DNA of 64,000 nt from assembly GCA_028277765.1 (NCBI GenBank), contig JANQFQ010000006.1, positions 1 through 64,000 of the forward strand, in the 5' to 3' direction. The stretch is from Desulfobacterales bacterium (GTDB taxonomy: Bacteria > Desulfobacterota > Desulfobacteria > Desulfobacterales > SURF-7). Under the pieces are notes generated by a model. The model saw only the letters and a program-made list of their open reading frames with translations. It was not told where the DNA came from and did no database searches. Shown here piece after piece: positions 34,817 through 43,135 of this stretch. The translations under genes were made by a program, and so were the position numbers. Position 1 is the first letter of the stretch. Each line of letters starts with the position of its first letter.

Positions 34817-35329
34817 TTATTTTTTCTTCAGCAATTCACTGATCTTTTTAAGTGTATCAGTATCACATCCATTTATCATTGATTTTAATTCTTCTTTTTC
34901 CCCTGCTTTTTCTGCGACTGTTGGATCAACGCCCAGGATGTCACATATGGCCTTAACAAGGCTTACCGGTGTAACCGGCTTTTCCAGGATATGTTTTGGC
35001 CCTTTTCCAGCGTCAAAGGCCTTAAACTGTTCAATACCATCCCCTCCCATTTCATCGCTGGCATGTGCGGTAATGACAATAACCGGTATTTTAGTACTCC
35101 CCTTAATTTTCCGCATTCGACGAAGCACGTGAACGCCTGACAATCCTGGCATCACCATATCAAGAGTCATTAAATCCGGCGGATCAGCCTTGATCTTTTC
35201 CAGTGCTTCTTCCCCGTTTTCAGCGGTTTCAACAATAAATCCCGCGTCTTCAATGCATGCGGAAATAAAATTCCGCACATCCGGTTCATCATCAACAACC
35301 AGGATTTTCTTGTCTGATGCTTTTACCAT
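34817..35329 (-). CDS. Rrf1-like receiver protein of the Hmc operon
   Basis: Residues 1-125 are a complete receiver: VVDDE, the phospho-acceptor Asp in MTLDMVMPGLSG, VITAH, and EKP lysine. A 45-residue helical tail replaces an output domain. In Desulfovibrio vulgaris a response regulator gene, rrf1, lies directly downstream of hmcF; the same order here supports the name. An intrinsic terminator between the two genes would lower its expression relative to the complex. AAAGGAG precedes the ATG. Confidence 0.8.
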   Translation of the reverse strand: MVKASDKKILVVDDEPDVRNFISACIEDAGFIVETAENGEEALEKIKADPPDLMTLDMVMPGLSGVHVLRRMRKIKGSTKIPVIVITAHASDEMGGDGIEQFKAFDAGKGPKHILEKPVTPVSLVKAICDILGVDPTVAEKAGEKEELKSMINGCDTDTLKKISELLKKK

Positions 35330-35353
35330 TGTCTGCTCCTTTTATAAGGCTTC

Positions 35354-35433
35354 AAAAAAATATCGAAAGCGCCCGGCACTGTTAAATAATAATGATGGAG
35401 GTAAGCTGCCTTGATCCCGGGCGCTTTTCGATA
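35354..35433 (-). terminator. intrinsic terminator between hmcF and the rrf1-like gene
   Basis: TATCGAAAAGCGCCCGG and its partner CCGGGCGCTTTCGATA form a 16-bp stem with one bulge and a 40-base loop, followed on the minus strand by a run of seven T. It lies in the 128-base gap after the hmcF stop. The loop contains CCTCC, which could pair with a Shine-Dalgarno sequence. Confidence 0.8.
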
Positions 35434-35457
35434 AACGCGTTCAGGGGTGCTGTCTGT

Positions 35458-36777
35458 TTACACCTCAGGTTTTTCCATTACCTCGTACATAATATCACTG
35501 ATAAATTTTACATGCATATCAAGCTTATAATATAAAACAATATCTTCCATGCCGCTATGGCAGTTATGGCAGGGGGTGATCAGGATCTCTGCGCCTGTAT
35601 CAGCACACTGTTTTGCCTTGACCTTGTTTCCCATGACCCGCTTGTTTTTAAACGGAGGACCGCAGTTAATCACACCACCGCCTGCATTACAGCAGTAATT
35701 ATGCTCCCGGTTCGGGTGCATCTCAATGACATTTTCACATAATTCATGGATAACATAACGAAGCTTGTCATGAAGACCTCGGCCCCTGATAACATTACAC
35801 GGATCATGTATGGTGACGGATTTTTTATATTTTTCTTTAATCTTAATTTTACCTGTTGACAGAAGTTCATGATAAAAGTCAATGGCATGCACCATGGGAA
35901 CCGGTGGATTTGCCCATGCGAGCCAGCGGTTACCCACGTCATACACTGACCGGAATGCGTGTCCGCATTCACCCATAACGATCCGTTTTACTTTAAGCTT
36001 TTGCGCGGCTTCATAGTGGAACTTTTTATTCCTGCCCATGATTTCATTGTCACCTGTAAACATGGCCATGTCACTATTGTCCCATCCGGGCATGGACGGC
36101 ATGGTCCAGTCACATCCTGCTACGTTAAAAATATAGGCTGCCTGGTACAACAATCCTGCCAGGAACTTTGGCTCAGGACCGATAACAGAATACATAAAAT
36201 CAGCCCCTTCCTTATCTAGGGGAATACGAAGATCTGGTAATTCCTCACGGGCATCTTCTTCCTGCCACTGCAGAGTGTCGATCCACTCGTCCTCTTTTAC
36301 CCACATCTGGTTTTGAGTAACTGAATGGCTGTGGGCTGTATCCTGTATATATAAAGGTGTAACCCCGCACAAATGACATATCCGTCTTATCACCAACAGG
36401 ATATAGGCTGAATCAACACCAAAAGGACAATACATAGCGCACCGCTTGCACACATTGCATTCAGTTGACGCTACTTCTGATGCCTGCCGAATAAAATCTG
36501 GATCAACCTTCCCTTTTCGCTTTAAGATTTCACCCATGGTCCGCCTCACCTTACCAGCAGGTGACAATTTTGGATCACGGCCATAAGATAAGTAATAAGG
36601 ACAGGTTTCAGAACAGAGACCGCAATGTACGCATGTATCCATATACGCCTTAAGCCTTGCTCCTGTTTCACCGGATAAAACCTGGTTTATCACTTTATCA
36701 ATGCGTTCCTGTGTTAGCCGTTCTTTCCCGGTATCAAGCCCCTCATCAATAATTCTGTTTTTTGCAGGCTCAGCCAT
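35458..36777 (-). CDS. hmcF: HmcF/TmcB-like Fe-S subunit (HdrD-related)
   Basis: Two [4Fe-4S] motifs (CVHCGLCSETC and CNVCKRCAMYC) are followed by CCG-domain segments (GECGHAFRS, DPCNVIRG, YCCNAGGGVINC, CHNCHSGM) as in the HdrD-related catalytic subunits of Hmc and Tmc complexes. At 439 residues it matches the family. It faces the cytoplasm, bound to the HmcE-like cytochrome, and would exchange electrons with a soluble partner, possibly a thiol/disulfide or ferredoxin. It ends the operon before the terminator. AAGGAGGA precedes the ATG. Confidence 0.88.
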   Translation of the reverse strand: MAEPAKNRIIDEGLDTGKERLTQERIDKVINQVLSGETGARLKAYMDTCVHCGLCSETCPYYLSYGRDPKLSPAGKVRRTMGEILKRKGKVDPDFIRQASEVASTECNVCKRCAMYCPFGVDSAYILLVIRRICHLCGVTPLYIQDTAHSHSVTQNQMWVKEDEWIDTLQWQEEDAREELPDLRIPLDKEGADFMYSVIGPEPKFLAGLLYQAAYIFNVAGCDWTMPSMPGWDNSDMAMFTGDNEIMGRNKKFHYEAAQKLKVKRIVMGECGHAFRSVYDVGNRWLAWANPPVPMVHAIDFYHELLSTGKIKIKEKYKKSVTIHDPCNVIRGRGLHDKLRYVIHELCENVIEMHPNREHNYCCNAGGGVINCGPPFKNKRVMGNKVKAKQCADTGAEILITPCHNCHSGMEDIVLYYKLDMHVKFISDIMYEVMEKPEV

Positions 36778-36791
36778 CTATATCCTCCTTT

Positions 36792-37460
36792 TTACCAGTC
36801 TCTCGCATGTCTTACACCGCCGAATTCAGATCCCAGATACGCTCTTGTAAACACCGCATAAAGCATGTGGGTTAGGCGTGTAAACGGGATTGCCATCAGC
36901 ATAATTTCTCCTGAAAGAATATGAAGTATCAGCCAGAAGCGGTAATAACAGCACTGCTGATCAGCCAGAAAGCCGGTAATAAAGGGCGCGGCAGCAATGG
37001 TAAGCAGTGCATAGTCAGAAGGGGTTGTAATAAACCTGACATCCCTTAAAATCAGCCGCCGCAGGAGAAAAAAAACACAGGCAATAATAACAATAACCGT
37101 TATTACATCTGCTGTTCCGTCTGGTATGGTCCACCAGCTCACACCAAAAGCTTCATTTATCAGAATGACATGAGCTGCAAGGAAAAACGGCATGCATACA
37201 AGACCCATATGAAAAATAAAGGTCATGATCGTCATGAAAGAACGTTTTCTCCAGTTTGTTGATGCAAAAGGAATAATCCAGTGTAAAATCGATCTTATGC
37301 TGTATTTCCAACTCATATATCTCCAGATGAATTTTTCCTTCTGGTTAACAAGGGATATTAATTGATGAATTTTGTAAATACTGCCGCCGATAAAAACAAT
37401 AACTGCGACAATAAACAGCGGACCGCTGATAAAATTATAAAGCATATCAAAATTGCTCAT
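36792..37460 (-). CDS. hmcE: HmcE/TmcC-like cytochrome b membrane subunit
   Basis: There are five or so transmembrane helices in about 222 residues. Paired histidines in FIFHMGLVCMPFFLAAH and WLILHILSGEIMLMAI fit b-haem ligation as in NarI-like subunits, and FTRLTHMLYAVFTRAYLG matches the conserved C-terminal part. It would carry electrons across the membrane to the HmcF-like subunit encoded 14 bases downstream. The second ATG (37460) is chosen because AAGGGG has proper spacing to it; the first is only two codons earlier. Confidence 0.85.
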   Translation of the reverse strand: MSNFDMLYNFISGPLFIVAVIVFIGGSIYKIHQLISLVNQKEKFIWRYMSWKYSIRSILHWIIPFASTNWRKRSFMTIMTFIFHMGLVCMPFFLAAHVILINEAFGVSWWTIPDGTADVITVIVIIACVFFLLRRLILRDVRFITTPSDYALLTIAAAPFITGFLADQQCCYYRFWLILHILSGEIMLMAIPFTRLTHMLYAVFTRAYLGSEFGGVRHARDW

Positions 37461-37478
37461 ACCCATTCCCCTTATCTG

Positions 37479-38747
37479 CTATATCATCTCATTGATTGAA
37501 ACAACTCTTCTATAGCACACACCGTCCTCAACCGTTCTGCAAAGAATTTTACTCCCGTCAGGACTGAAAACAGGTTCCCAAGCCTGTTCACACATTCTTT
37601 GCCAGAGTTTTCCGTTTACGGCGATTGTATATTTACCGTCTTTCTCCACCTTGGCCGCAACGTTTTTGCTGTCCGGGCTGAAAACAGGCCCCCATGCCAT
37701 GTCAAAGCTGTTGTCCCATTCACTGCCATCAATAGCGATCGCATACTTGTCACCCTCTTTTCCCACACACCCTACACGGCTGCTGTCCGGGCTGAAGGTA
37801 AGATCGGTAACCATATCACAAAATGTTATGTCCCAGGCTTTTCCATCAACCGCTACCGTCCAGCTGCCAAAACCTTTTGCGACAATCGCTGCCAGTTTTT
37901 TTCCGTCAGGGCTGATCTTCTGGTGCCATACCTGGGCGAATTTGCTGTCCCATATGATATTGCCGTCTTCTGCCATGGTCCATGCCCCGGCTGTCCTTAC
38001 AGGAGCGATGACCGTGCCTTTATCAGAATGAAAAATCGGCGCCCATACACATCCGAATATCTGTTCCCACGGTTTACCGTTAACAGCGATGGTATAATCA
38101 TAAAGATTAAGACGGACTTCAGCAGCCAGCTTTGTCCCGTCCGGACTGAAGGCCATGTTCCACACATTGACAAAATTCCTGCCCCAGGCGTTTCCGTTTG
38201 CCGCGGCAGTAAAACACCCTTCCTGGAACTTAAAGACTTCCGCCTGTCCAAAAGCCACAGCCTGAGCCGAAGCAGCTGTATTTTTTCCATCAGGACTCAT
38301 GGTCATACAAGTAATAAAGCTGAAGCCGCTCTCCCACGGGGTATCATCCTTGATCATCAGGTAACTCCCTTCCTGCTGGGCAGCTACGGCTATGGTCTTA
38401 CCGTCTTCACTGAACTGCTTGTCCCAGACATAGTCGCTCGCCTCTTCCCACAGCTCTCCGTCCACAGCAACCGTCCATGCCATGTCTGCTGAAACAAGAG
38501 CCGTCAACCTGCCGTCAGGTGAAAACTTAAGCGACCATGCCTTTTCAAACGGTTCCTCTATTTCCCATGCTTTTCCGTTTACACACACATTGAATTCAGC
38601 TTCATCCGTGTTGACGATAGCGGCAACTTTTTCTCCATCAGGACTGACATAAGGCTCTTCCACCCAGTTATACGAGGCCTTCCATTCTTTTATGTCTGAA
38701 ACCAGCTTGTCGCCGATCTCCCAGTCCCAGTTTGCTGAATCTGCCAT
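37479..38747 (-). CDS. tmcD: TmcD-like Trp-rich beta-propeller protein
   Basis: The protein consists of about nine imperfect repeats of the form (V/A)W-x-(P/M)-x-FSPDG-x3-AA-x-V...WTVAV(D/N)GK-x-W, a WD40/PD40-like propeller unusually rich in Trp. This matches TmcD of the Desulfovibrio Tmc complex, a cytoplasmic Trp-rich subunit of unknown role; no signal peptide is present. The ATG at 38747 with AAAGGAGGC is used instead of the ORF-track start 15 codons upstream. It sits between hmcD-like and hmcE-like genes, so the operon mixes Hmc and Tmc components. Confidence 0.82.
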   Translation of the reverse strand: MADSANWDWEIGDKLVSDIKEWKASYNWVEEPYVSPDGEKVAAIVNTDEAEFNVCVNGKAWEIEEPFEKAWSLKFSPDGRLTALVSADMAWTVAVDGELWEEASDYVWDKQFSEDGKTIAVAAQQEGSYLMIKDDTPWESGFSFITCMTMSPDGKNTAASAQAVAFGQAEVFKFQEGCFTAAANGNAWGRNFVNVWNMAFSPDGTKLAAEVRLNLYDYTIAVNGKPWEQIFGCVWAPIFHSDKGTVIAPVRTAGAWTMAEDGNIIWDSKFAQVWHQKISPDGKKLAAIVAKGFGSWTVAVDGKAWDITFCDMVTDLTFSPDSSRVGCVGKEGDKYAIAIDGSEWDNSFDMAWGPVFSPDSKNVAAKVEKDGKYTIAVNGKLWQRMCEQAWEPVFSPDGSKILCRTVEDGVCYRRVVSINEMI

Positions 38748-38821
38748 ACAGCCTCCTTTATGTATTACCCTGCGGGAATACTCCCGAAACATTAAACTTT
38801 CTGCTGAAAACCATCCATGCT

Positions 38822-38947
38822 TTAGTCGTCGCTAATGTGCAGATAGCTCCAGAAAAGCACAAGGATTACAAAGAATCCAATGACAACAAGATATTCAACC
38901 CCTTTTGTCGCAAAAAGATCAAAATATGTAAAAATACCTTCTTCCAT
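38822..38947 (-). CDS. hmcD: HmcD-like small membrane protein (41 residues)
   Basis: This gene is too short for the ORF track. It reads MEEGIFTYFDLFATKGVEYL, then one hydrophobic helix (VVIGFFVILVLFWSYLH) and ends ISDD. Size, single membrane helix and position immediately after the hmcC-like gene fit HmcD, a small integral subunit of the Hmc complex. GGAGA lies 9-10 bases before the ATG. Confidence 0.8.
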   Translation of the reverse strand: MEEGIFTYFDLFATKGVEYLVVIGFFVILVLFWSYLHISDD

Positions 38948-38975
38948 TATTTCTGTCTCCAATGAGTATTTAAAA

Positions 38976-40205
38976 TCAGTGACTATCCTCAACCCAGTCC
39001 GGTGATTTTCTTAAAACCGGCATTCTCAGAACAACCCACCGGAACACCCAGATTTCCACAAAAATTACAGTCATGGTAATGACGATTTCCATCCATGACG
39101 GATAATAGTGGAACGGCGCGTCCCACTTATAAGCGATGACAGATATGTTCAACCTGTTAAGGATGATGCCGATGGTGGTCAGTACCGCGGCAACCCGTAT
39201 GGGTGTAATCGCCCGGGTCCTCACACCTTCCACGAAAATTGCCAGGGGTATGGCAACAAAACCGATCATTTCAACCAGAAACCAGTATCCCATGGGCGTC
39301 CCCAGGTATGTCCAGTGATGCTCATGAATAAACACTAAAAGCTTTAGGAAAAAATAGGCAAACATAGCGCCAGCCGCGCCTTTGGCAAGCCCGATGGTAA
39401 TATCCTCTTCCGTGGCATGATGGTCTTCAGGTATCTGGTCCCTGAACACCCTGTGGCTGATGGCGCCTTCAATGATAACAAGAGAAAGCCCGGCAAAAAC
39501 ACTTGAAACAAAAAACAGAATGGGGATGAATTCAGTATACCAGAGGGGATGAATTTTATCCTTTGCCATCATAAAAAGAGCGCCAAGGCCTGACTGGTGT
39601 AGTGTAGAAAGCGTAATACCGAATATAACCGCGCCTATAGTAAGCGAGCCGAGTACTTTTCTTAATTTTCGCCATCCAGCCCATTCAGCAACTGCTGGCG
39701 AGAATTCAACAAACTGCGCCATCATATAGAGCAGAAAGTGCCAAGCCACAAGAAACAACACCGAACTGTATCCGAACTCGTTGCCGATTATCGGATTAAC
39801 AACATTCCATGGCCGACCAAGATCGAGCAAAAGCGCGCCAGCATAAAATACGTACGCGAGAAATCCGTTTAAAACAGTAGCGCGGATAATCGGATGATAT
39901 TTTTTCGCACCAAACACATAAACAGCGCACGTAAGAACATAAGCACCCCCAGCAAATGCCACACCGGTTACCACATCAAATCCGATCCAGATCCCCCAGG
40001 GGAAGTCATCAGACAGGTTTGTCGCAGCACCAAGACCGAACGCGAAACGATATATGATCAGTATTATACCAATAAATATAGTTATACCTGAAATCACATT
40101 AAAGGGTGTAATGATTTTCCCTTTTGGTTTAAGTTCCTCCAGGAAAAAAGGGATGAAATTTTTAATTTCCTGATTAAGCGCTTTTACAGTTCCATTACTC
40201 ATCAT
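38976..40205 (-). CDS. hmcC: HmcC-like NrfD-family quinone-interacting membrane protein
   Basis: Ten or so transmembrane helices in 409 residues, with PWGIWIGFDVVTGVAFAGGAYVL and the segment ALLLDLGRPWNVVNPI, are typical of the NrfD/HmcC/DsrP family. These subunits bind quinone and pair with a periplasmic ferredoxin-like protein, here the HmcB-like product encoded upstream. It probably links the menaquinone pool with the periplasmic haem subunit. GAGGT lies just before the tandem ATG codons, so the first or second Met may be used. Confidence 0.92.
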   Translation of the reverse strand: MMSNGTVKALNQEIKNFIPFFLEELKPKGKIITPFNVISGITIFIGIILIIYRFAFGLGAATNLSDDFPWGIWIGFDVVTGVAFAGGAYVLTCAVYVFGAKKYHPIIRATVLNGFLAYVFYAGALLLDLGRPWNVVNPIIGNEFGYSSVLFLVAWHFLLYMMAQFVEFSPAVAEWAGWRKLRKVLGSLTIGAVIFGITLSTLHQSGLGALFMMAKDKIHPLWYTEFIPILFFVSSVFAGLSLVIIEGAISHRVFRDQIPEDHHATEEDITIGLAKGAAGAMFAYFFLKLLVFIHEHHWTYLGTPMGYWFLVEMIGFVAIPLAIFVEGVRTRAITPIRVAAVLTTIGIILNRLNISVIAYKWDAPFHYYPSWMEIVITMTVIFVEIWVFRWVVLRMPVLRKSPDWVEDSH

Positions 40206-40218
40206 TTACCTCGTTTTT

Positions 40219-41142
40219 TTATTCCTTGGCATCATCTGCTGGTGGTGCTTCCTTCTTTGCTGTCTCTTTTTCATCTGCTTTTTTATTATCTGCTTCATCA
40301 GCCTGTTCGCGCCTGCGCGTCAGAATACTCATGCCTGCCAGAAATGTGGGCCACAGAACAAACACAACCGGGACGCCATACAGGAATCCTTTTGTGAATT
40401 CTGGATATGGAGTTTTGCTGATACCGGTATTAAAGCCAATCTGGTCGAACGGCACTTTGGAAAGATACATCCATGATGTTCCCCCTGCTTCCTGTTCGCC
40501 GTATATCTCATTGTAGTATTCGTCAGGCTGACGGGCGATTCTTGATTTTGCGATCTTAAGCATCTCCCTCCTTGAACCAAACCGTAAAGCTTCCACCGGA
40601 CAAGCTTCAACACATGCCGGCAGTTTTCCTTCTTCCTGACGTGAAAAGCAGTATGTACATTTCTGCACTTTAGGTATGACACTGTGGTACTCATACTTGG
40701 GCATATCAAACGGGCATGAAACCATACAGTAGCGGCATCCCATACACTTGCTCCCTCTCCATATCACCGGACCGTCCTCTTTTTTCAGCATAGCGTTCAC
40801 AAGACACGCGGATGCGCAGGCTGCCTGGTTGCAGTGCATACACTGTCTTTTTACGGATACAATCCCTTTTTCCGTTTCATATCTGTTTACCACTGTCCAT
40901 GCCTTGTAATCAGTTACCCGTTCTTTTTCAAAGACAGACACATCATCAGGATCTGGAACAGGATTCCCGTTCTCTTTTGCACATGCCTCTTCGCAACGCC
41001 TGCAGCCAATGCACCTGGTAGTATCAACCAGTGTGCCAACAAACTCAGTGGTCTCCGTTGCAGCACCAGCTGACCTGCCCACAGTGGAAGCCACCCCTGC
41101 CGCACCCATCCAGCCTAAAAATTTCCTTCTTGATATGGACAT
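40219..41142 (-). CDS. hmcB: HmcB-like periplasmic Fe-S protein with Tat signal
   Basis: The start MSISRRKFLGWMGAAG is a twin-arginine signal peptide, so the folded protein is exported. Four ferredoxin-type cysteine groups follow (CIGCRRCEEAC, CMHCNQAACASAC, CMGCRYCMVSC, CTYCFSRQ...CVEAC), enough for four [4Fe-4S] clusters. A C-terminal transmembrane helix (FLYGVPVVFVLWPTFLAG) and a charged Lys/Glu-rich tail anchor it. It links haems of HmcA to HmcC. The ORF-track start lies 14 codons earlier and would overlap hmcA; the ATG at 41142 has GAGGA. Confidence 0.92.
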   Translation of the reverse strand: MSISRRKFLGWMGAAGVASTVGRSAGAATETTEFVGTLVDTTRCIGCRRCEEACAKENGNPVPDPDDVSVFEKERVTDYKAWTVVNRYETEKGIVSVKRQCMHCNQAACASACLVNAMLKKEDGPVIWRGSKCMGCRYCMVSCPFDMPKYEYHSVIPKVQKCTYCFSRQEEGKLPACVEACPVEALRFGSRREMLKIAKSRIARQPDEYYNEIYGEQEAGGTSWMYLSKVPFDQIGFNTGISKTPYPEFTKGFLYGVPVVFVLWPTFLAGMSILTRRREQADEADNKKADEKETAKKEAPPADDAKE

Positions 41143-41156
41143 GTTTTTCCTCTTTT

Positions 41157-42686
41157 TTATTTTTTCATATGACAGTCTGTGCATCCTGTCTTATCAATTT
41201 TCATGCTGCTGTGGCATCCCATGCATTGCAGGTGATATGCCGCTTTTATGCCAGGTTTAAACGGATTCTCTTCATCCGGTGTTTTGCCGTGACAGCTACC
41301 GCAAAGTGTCGGCTTTTTTGATGCCGGGCTGTTATGATGGCATCCCTGGCAAATCGTACCTTTTCCAGAATGGAAAAATGCAGCCAGTTCATTGTTTTTT
41401 GTATCTTCAACAAGTTTGTTAACAACTTTCCTGTGAGGGAATTCAGCTGGATCATATTGATCGACAAGCTGTTTTATGACAACCTTTTCAGGAATATCAG
41501 CATTGGGGTAAGTGCCTGACACACTTCTACGGGACGCGAGCAGCTTTTTCGCAATTGCTTCATCATCGCCTGAAAAACCTGCTAGCGGTTCCACATGACA
41601 CTTGGCGCATGATAAATCATCCTGCTTCTGTTTTTTGTCCAGAAAGACATGACACCCAGCGCATTCTTTTTCCTGCTGCGTCATTTGGTGACAACCCCGG
41701 CAACTATTATCTGCGCCGCCCATGTGCATCGCCTTCTCAAGGCTGATATTTTGCCCGTCTTTTGAACCCTCAATCGTGTGGCACTTGTTACACGCGCTTA
41801 ATTCGCCGTGGTGGCAGACACGACAGGTATCCTGCGCCTCTTCATGCCCCTTATGGTTAAACGGAACAAGGTTCATCCTTGCCTTACCAGGTGCGTCAAG
41901 TGCTTTATTACCTGTTTTTATCATCACCAGGTCCGGTTGATTCCGGTCAAGCCTGGGGGCGGGATCTATTCTTTTGATCGCCTGCTGTTTTTCCTGATCA
42001 TGGCATCCCCCGCATTTTACAGGTCCTGTTTCTTTTTTCTCCTTTGCGACGTTCATATGGCAATCCACGCAAGAAGCGTGTGCAGCCTCTTCCATGGAGA
42101 TTCTATCCTCTTCAGTAACATCCTTATGGCAATACCGGCATGTCCCCTCTGAATCTTTTTTGTAAATGCCGGTTTTACAATCGGTATGGCATGTTTCACA
42201 TTTTTTGTCGTACGCTTTAGAGTGTCGGTAATGGAGTGATTTGTCGAGCCCCATGGGCTGGCGGGAAGAAACAACATAAGGCTTCTCTTTGTGACACTCA
42301 CCGCATATAACCGGTCCGCTTTTATCCCCTTTTGCAGCAGTATCTTTATGACAGCCGATACAGCCGTCATGATAAATATTCATAACTTCCTGCTGATCGG
42401 TATCCTTCAGACGCATGAATATTGGCGAAAGCTTGTCATCCTTTTCTTTGTGACAGGCCTTACAGTCCTTCCCCTTTTTCTCCAGTGCATTGGTATGCTT
42501 ATCATGAAAAAAATTCACTGCTGGTTTTTCAAGTTCACCAAAAACCGTCATTGAATCGATCGTTATCATATCCGGGCTGGATACTTGTCCTTTGTCTTTT
42601 TTTCCCTTTCCAGATACGCTAACTGTAATCAAAAAAATAAAGACAAGTATGATTATTGCCAGCCATGCTTTGTTTTGTTTCGCCAT
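41157..42686 (-). CDS. hmcA: HmcA-like 16-haem cytochrome c
   Basis: After a signal peptide (residues 7-25) there are sixteen CXXCH haem-binding motifs, from CKACH to CTDCH, in 509 residues. This equals the haem number of Desulfovibrio HmcA, and the clustering in c3-like groups with extra histidines (e.g. CRVCHH, CQGCHH) is consistent with bis-His ligation. It is periplasmic and would accept electrons from cytochrome c3/hydrogenase and pass them to the membrane part encoded downstream. All later operon genes follow with 12-31-base gaps. AAGGAT precedes the ATG. Confidence 0.95.
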   Translation of the reverse strand: MAKQNKAWLAIIILVFIFLITVSVSGKGKKDKGQVSSPDMITIDSMTVFGELEKPAVNFFHDKHTNALEKKGKDCKACHKEKDDKLSPIFMRLKDTDQQEVMNIYHDGCIGCHKDTAAKGDKSGPVICGECHKEKPYVVSSRQPMGLDKSLHYRHSKAYDKKCETCHTDCKTGIYKKDSEGTCRYCHKDVTEEDRISMEEAAHASCVDCHMNVAKEKKETGPVKCGGCHDQEKQQAIKRIDPAPRLDRNQPDLVMIKTGNKALDAPGKARMNLVPFNHKGHEEAQDTCRVCHHGELSACNKCHTIEGSKDGQNISLEKAMHMGGADNSCRGCHQMTQQEKECAGCHVFLDKKQKQDDLSCAKCHVEPLAGFSGDDEAIAKKLLASRRSVSGTYPNADIPEKVVIKQLVDQYDPAEFPHRKVVNKLVEDTKNNELAAFFHSGKGTICQGCHHNSPASKKPTLCGSCHGKTPDEENPFKPGIKAAYHLQCMGCHSSMKIDKTGCTDCHMKK

Positions 42687-42699
42687 TGTTGTATCCTTA

Positions 42700-42942
42700 T
42701 CAATTATCCTTCAGCTTTTTTAACCGGATCCTGTATCCATGCGCTTCATCCTCCATCTCCACGAGTTCGTAGGAAGATGCTGGCAGAACTTTAAAAATAT
42801 CCGAGATGGTTTCAGGGTCGAGAACTAAAATTTCCAGAATCTGATCTGATTCCATTTCTCTGAATGTATCTGTTAATTCAAGCAGTGTGATAGAAGCGAT
42901 CGCCCCTCTGAAATCAACAGTATAATCAGCTTCCGGGTACAA
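42700..42942 (-). CDS. TusA/SirA-like small protein without catalytic Cys
   Basis: The 80-residue sequence VDFRGAIASITLLELTDTFREM...ILEILVLDPETISDIFKVLPAS...GYRIRLKK follows the TusA/YedF fold, in which the DxRG motif is normally followed by CPxP. Here the CPxP motif is missing and the protein has no Cys at all, so sulfur transfer is excluded. It starts at TTG with AAGGAGGG seven bases upstream. It is the first gene of the Hmc operon, 35 bases after the sigma-54 promoter, and hmcA follows 13 bases later. The role may be a scaffold or ligand sensor; that is inference. Confidence 0.7.
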   Translation of the reverse strand: MYPEADYTVDFRGAIASITLLELTDTFREMESDQILEILVLDPETISDIFKVLPASSYELVEMEDEAHGYRIRLKKLKDN

Positions 42943-42976
42943 AACTATCCCTCCTTTTTTCTACTTCCCCTAATCT

Positions 42977-42991
42977 GCAAGGTCAGTGCCA
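42977..42991 (-). promoter_or_regulatory. sigma-54 promoter of the Hmc/Tmc hybrid operon
   Basis: TGGCACTGACCTTGC on the minus strand matches the sigma-54 consensus with 12-base GG-GC spacing. Expected transcription start is near 42965, 23 bases before the TTG start of the TusA-like gene. The composite TTAACA element lies 85 bases upstream of the -24 box. Confidence 0.85.
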
Positions 42992-43075
42992 AAAAATTAT
43001 AAAGAAAAAAACAACGTTTTTGCCTGTATTTCCAATGCTGGCATGTTTCTTGTAAAATTATTATTGCAGTAAACT

Positions 43076-43121
43076 GTTAATGTGTTAAAATATTCATGTT
43101 AACAGGTGTTAAATTTTAACA
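43076..43121. promoter_or_regulatory. composite TTAACA element, putative activator binding site (copy 1)
   Basis: GTTAATGTGTTAAA is followed 23 bases from its start by TTAACA-GG-TGTTAA and then ATTTTAACA. The same arrangement occurs at 45336. It lies about 85 bases upstream of the sigma-54 promoter of the Hmc operon, the usual distance for an activator site, and also within the expected leader of the divergent activator gene. Confidence 0.75.
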
Positions 43122-43135
43122 GGGCAGGAAAAAAG

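Noticed and set aside
37599-38492. 297-codon plus-strand ORF opposite the TmcD-like gene
   Set aside because: It is a shadow frame produced by the repeated, biased codons of the Trp-rich propeller; no ribosome-binding site and no recognisable protein.
43039-43053. TGGCAT-N5-TTGT as a sigma-54 promoter for the activator gene at 43136
   Set aside because: The -12 element has GT in place of the invariant GC. It remains a weak candidate for autoregulation but was not listed.
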